Shown piece after piece: positions 41,573 through 42,055 of a DNA stretch of 42,055 nucleotides (position 1 is the stretch's first letter; every line of letters starts with the position of its first letter). The notes under the pieces were generated by a model. That model worked only from the letters and a program-made list of their open reading frames with translations. It had not been told where the DNA came from and searched no databases. Position numbers and translations under genes: made by a program. Source of the stretch: Chlorobi bacterium Chlorobi_1 (GTDB lineage: Bacteria; Bacteroidota; Chlorobiia; Chlorobiales; Chlorobiaceae); assembly GCA_900299075.1 (NCBI GenBank), contig OMIK01000008.1:1-42055 (forward strand). The letters are read 5' to 3'.

Positions 41573-42055
41573 TTACTTCATGAGCTGGACAAGATAGAAG
41601 GCAAAGTACCCGAGTACCGCCACCATCACCAGGACCAGGTAGGTCTGCACCTTTCCGGTCTGGATCTTCCTCATGACTGCGCCGGTCGTCTGGACCGAGA
41701 ATGCCGTGAAGTTCACCGCACCGTCGACCACATACTTGTCGATGTTGCCGTTGAGGAACGCGAACTTCCTGAACACCGTGGCAACGCCATTGACGATGCC
41801 GTCGACGATGTTCGAGTCGAACCATGCCAGGATCTTCGACAGCAGCATCGAGCCCTTGATGATGGTAGCGTCGTAGATCTCGTCCCAGTACCACTTGTTG
41901 AACGAGTAGAGGTAGAGGGGGCGGATAGCCTGTGCGGTCTTCTCGGGGTCAATCACGCGGAAGGCGTAGACGACCAGGGCGAGGCTGATGCCGAGCACCA
42001 GCATGCCGGACGAGAGGTAGATCGCCGTGAAGTGGTTGGCGTGCATCGCATGGGC
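41573..42055 (-). CDS. nuoL: NADH-quinone oxidoreductase subunit L, C-terminal part
   Basis: Only the last 160 residues are in the window; the gene continues past the right edge, where the frame is still open. The visible part has a hydrophobic segment after MHANHFTAIYLSSGM, the segment RPLYLYSFNKWYWDEIYD common to NuoL proteins, an amphipathic stretch consistent with the lateral helix HL, and a final membrane helix (TYLVLVMVAVLGYFAFYLV) that would anchor HL. It precedes nuoM in the operon. Confidence 0.93.
   Translation of the reverse strand, partial: AHAMHANHFTAIYLSSGMLVLGISLALVVYAFRVIDPEKTAQAIRPLYLYSFNKWYWDEIYDATIIKGSMLLSKILAWFDSNIVDGIVNGVATVFRKFAFLNGNIDKYVVDGAVNFTAFSVQTTGAVMRKIQTGKVQTYLVLVMVAVLGYFAFYLVQLMK

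Overview
The window is ordinary, gene-dense bacterial chromosome. It is visibly GC-rich and most gaps are short. The content fits a green sulfur bacterium (Chlorobiaceae): pyruvate-carboxylase-type and fumarase genes that serve a reductive TCA cycle, a 6-pyruvoyl-tetrahydropterin synthase of animal type beside GTP cyclohydrolase I (these bacteria make glycosylated biopterins), a NiFe uptake hydrogenase and a nuoL-M-N end of complex I. No chlorosome, reaction-centre or 16S gene lies in the window, so the assignment is inference. No phage, transposase or CRISPR array was seen.

Layout. 1-204: a 49-bp perfect inverted repeat and the trxB terminator. 205-5293 (minus): trxB, trxA, dnaE. 5411-8888 (minus): a GH65 glycoside phosphorylase/hydrolase followed by a GT4 glycosyltransferase. 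9082-10281 (plus): an orphan zinc-ribbon/leucine-rich-repeat protein. 10406-14347 (minus): uspA-like, class I fumarase and a biotin-dependent carboxyltransferase (pycB/oadA type), probably one operon. 14561-16986: a fused APH-like/P-loop kinase convergent with an MbfA-like ferritin-VIT1 iron protein. 17055-18953 (minus): htpG. 19168-20648 (minus): a KdsC-like phosphatase and a short NeuB-family synthase. 21137-23082 (minus): inorganic pyrophosphatase and an AGCS amino-acid symporter. 23219-24820 (plus): prfC.

24921-29887 (plus) is a tight copper-handling cassette: an HMA/UreH-like membrane/cupredoxin fusion, a double-motif DUF305 protein, CopA and a SagB-type nitroreductase. It is followed by what looks like a free-standing small RNA with its own promoter and terminator (30014-30110), azoR, an initiator tRNA-Met, a membrane zinc metallopeptidase and a second thioredoxin. 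32777-33860 (plus): PTPS and folE, overlapping by 56 bp. 33927-38067 (minus): the NiFe hydrogenase set hyaA-hyaB-hyaC, then hyaD beyond a terminator. 38319-42055 (minus): nuoL (partial), nuoM, nuoN.

The strongest unexpected signal is in HyaA. The small subunit carries all six proximal-cluster cysteines, including both extra ones that define the oxygen-tolerant [4Fe-3S] hydrogenases, at a constant offset from E. coli Hyd-1. Other points of interest are the candidate ncRNA, the copper cassette and several families of intergenic repeats.
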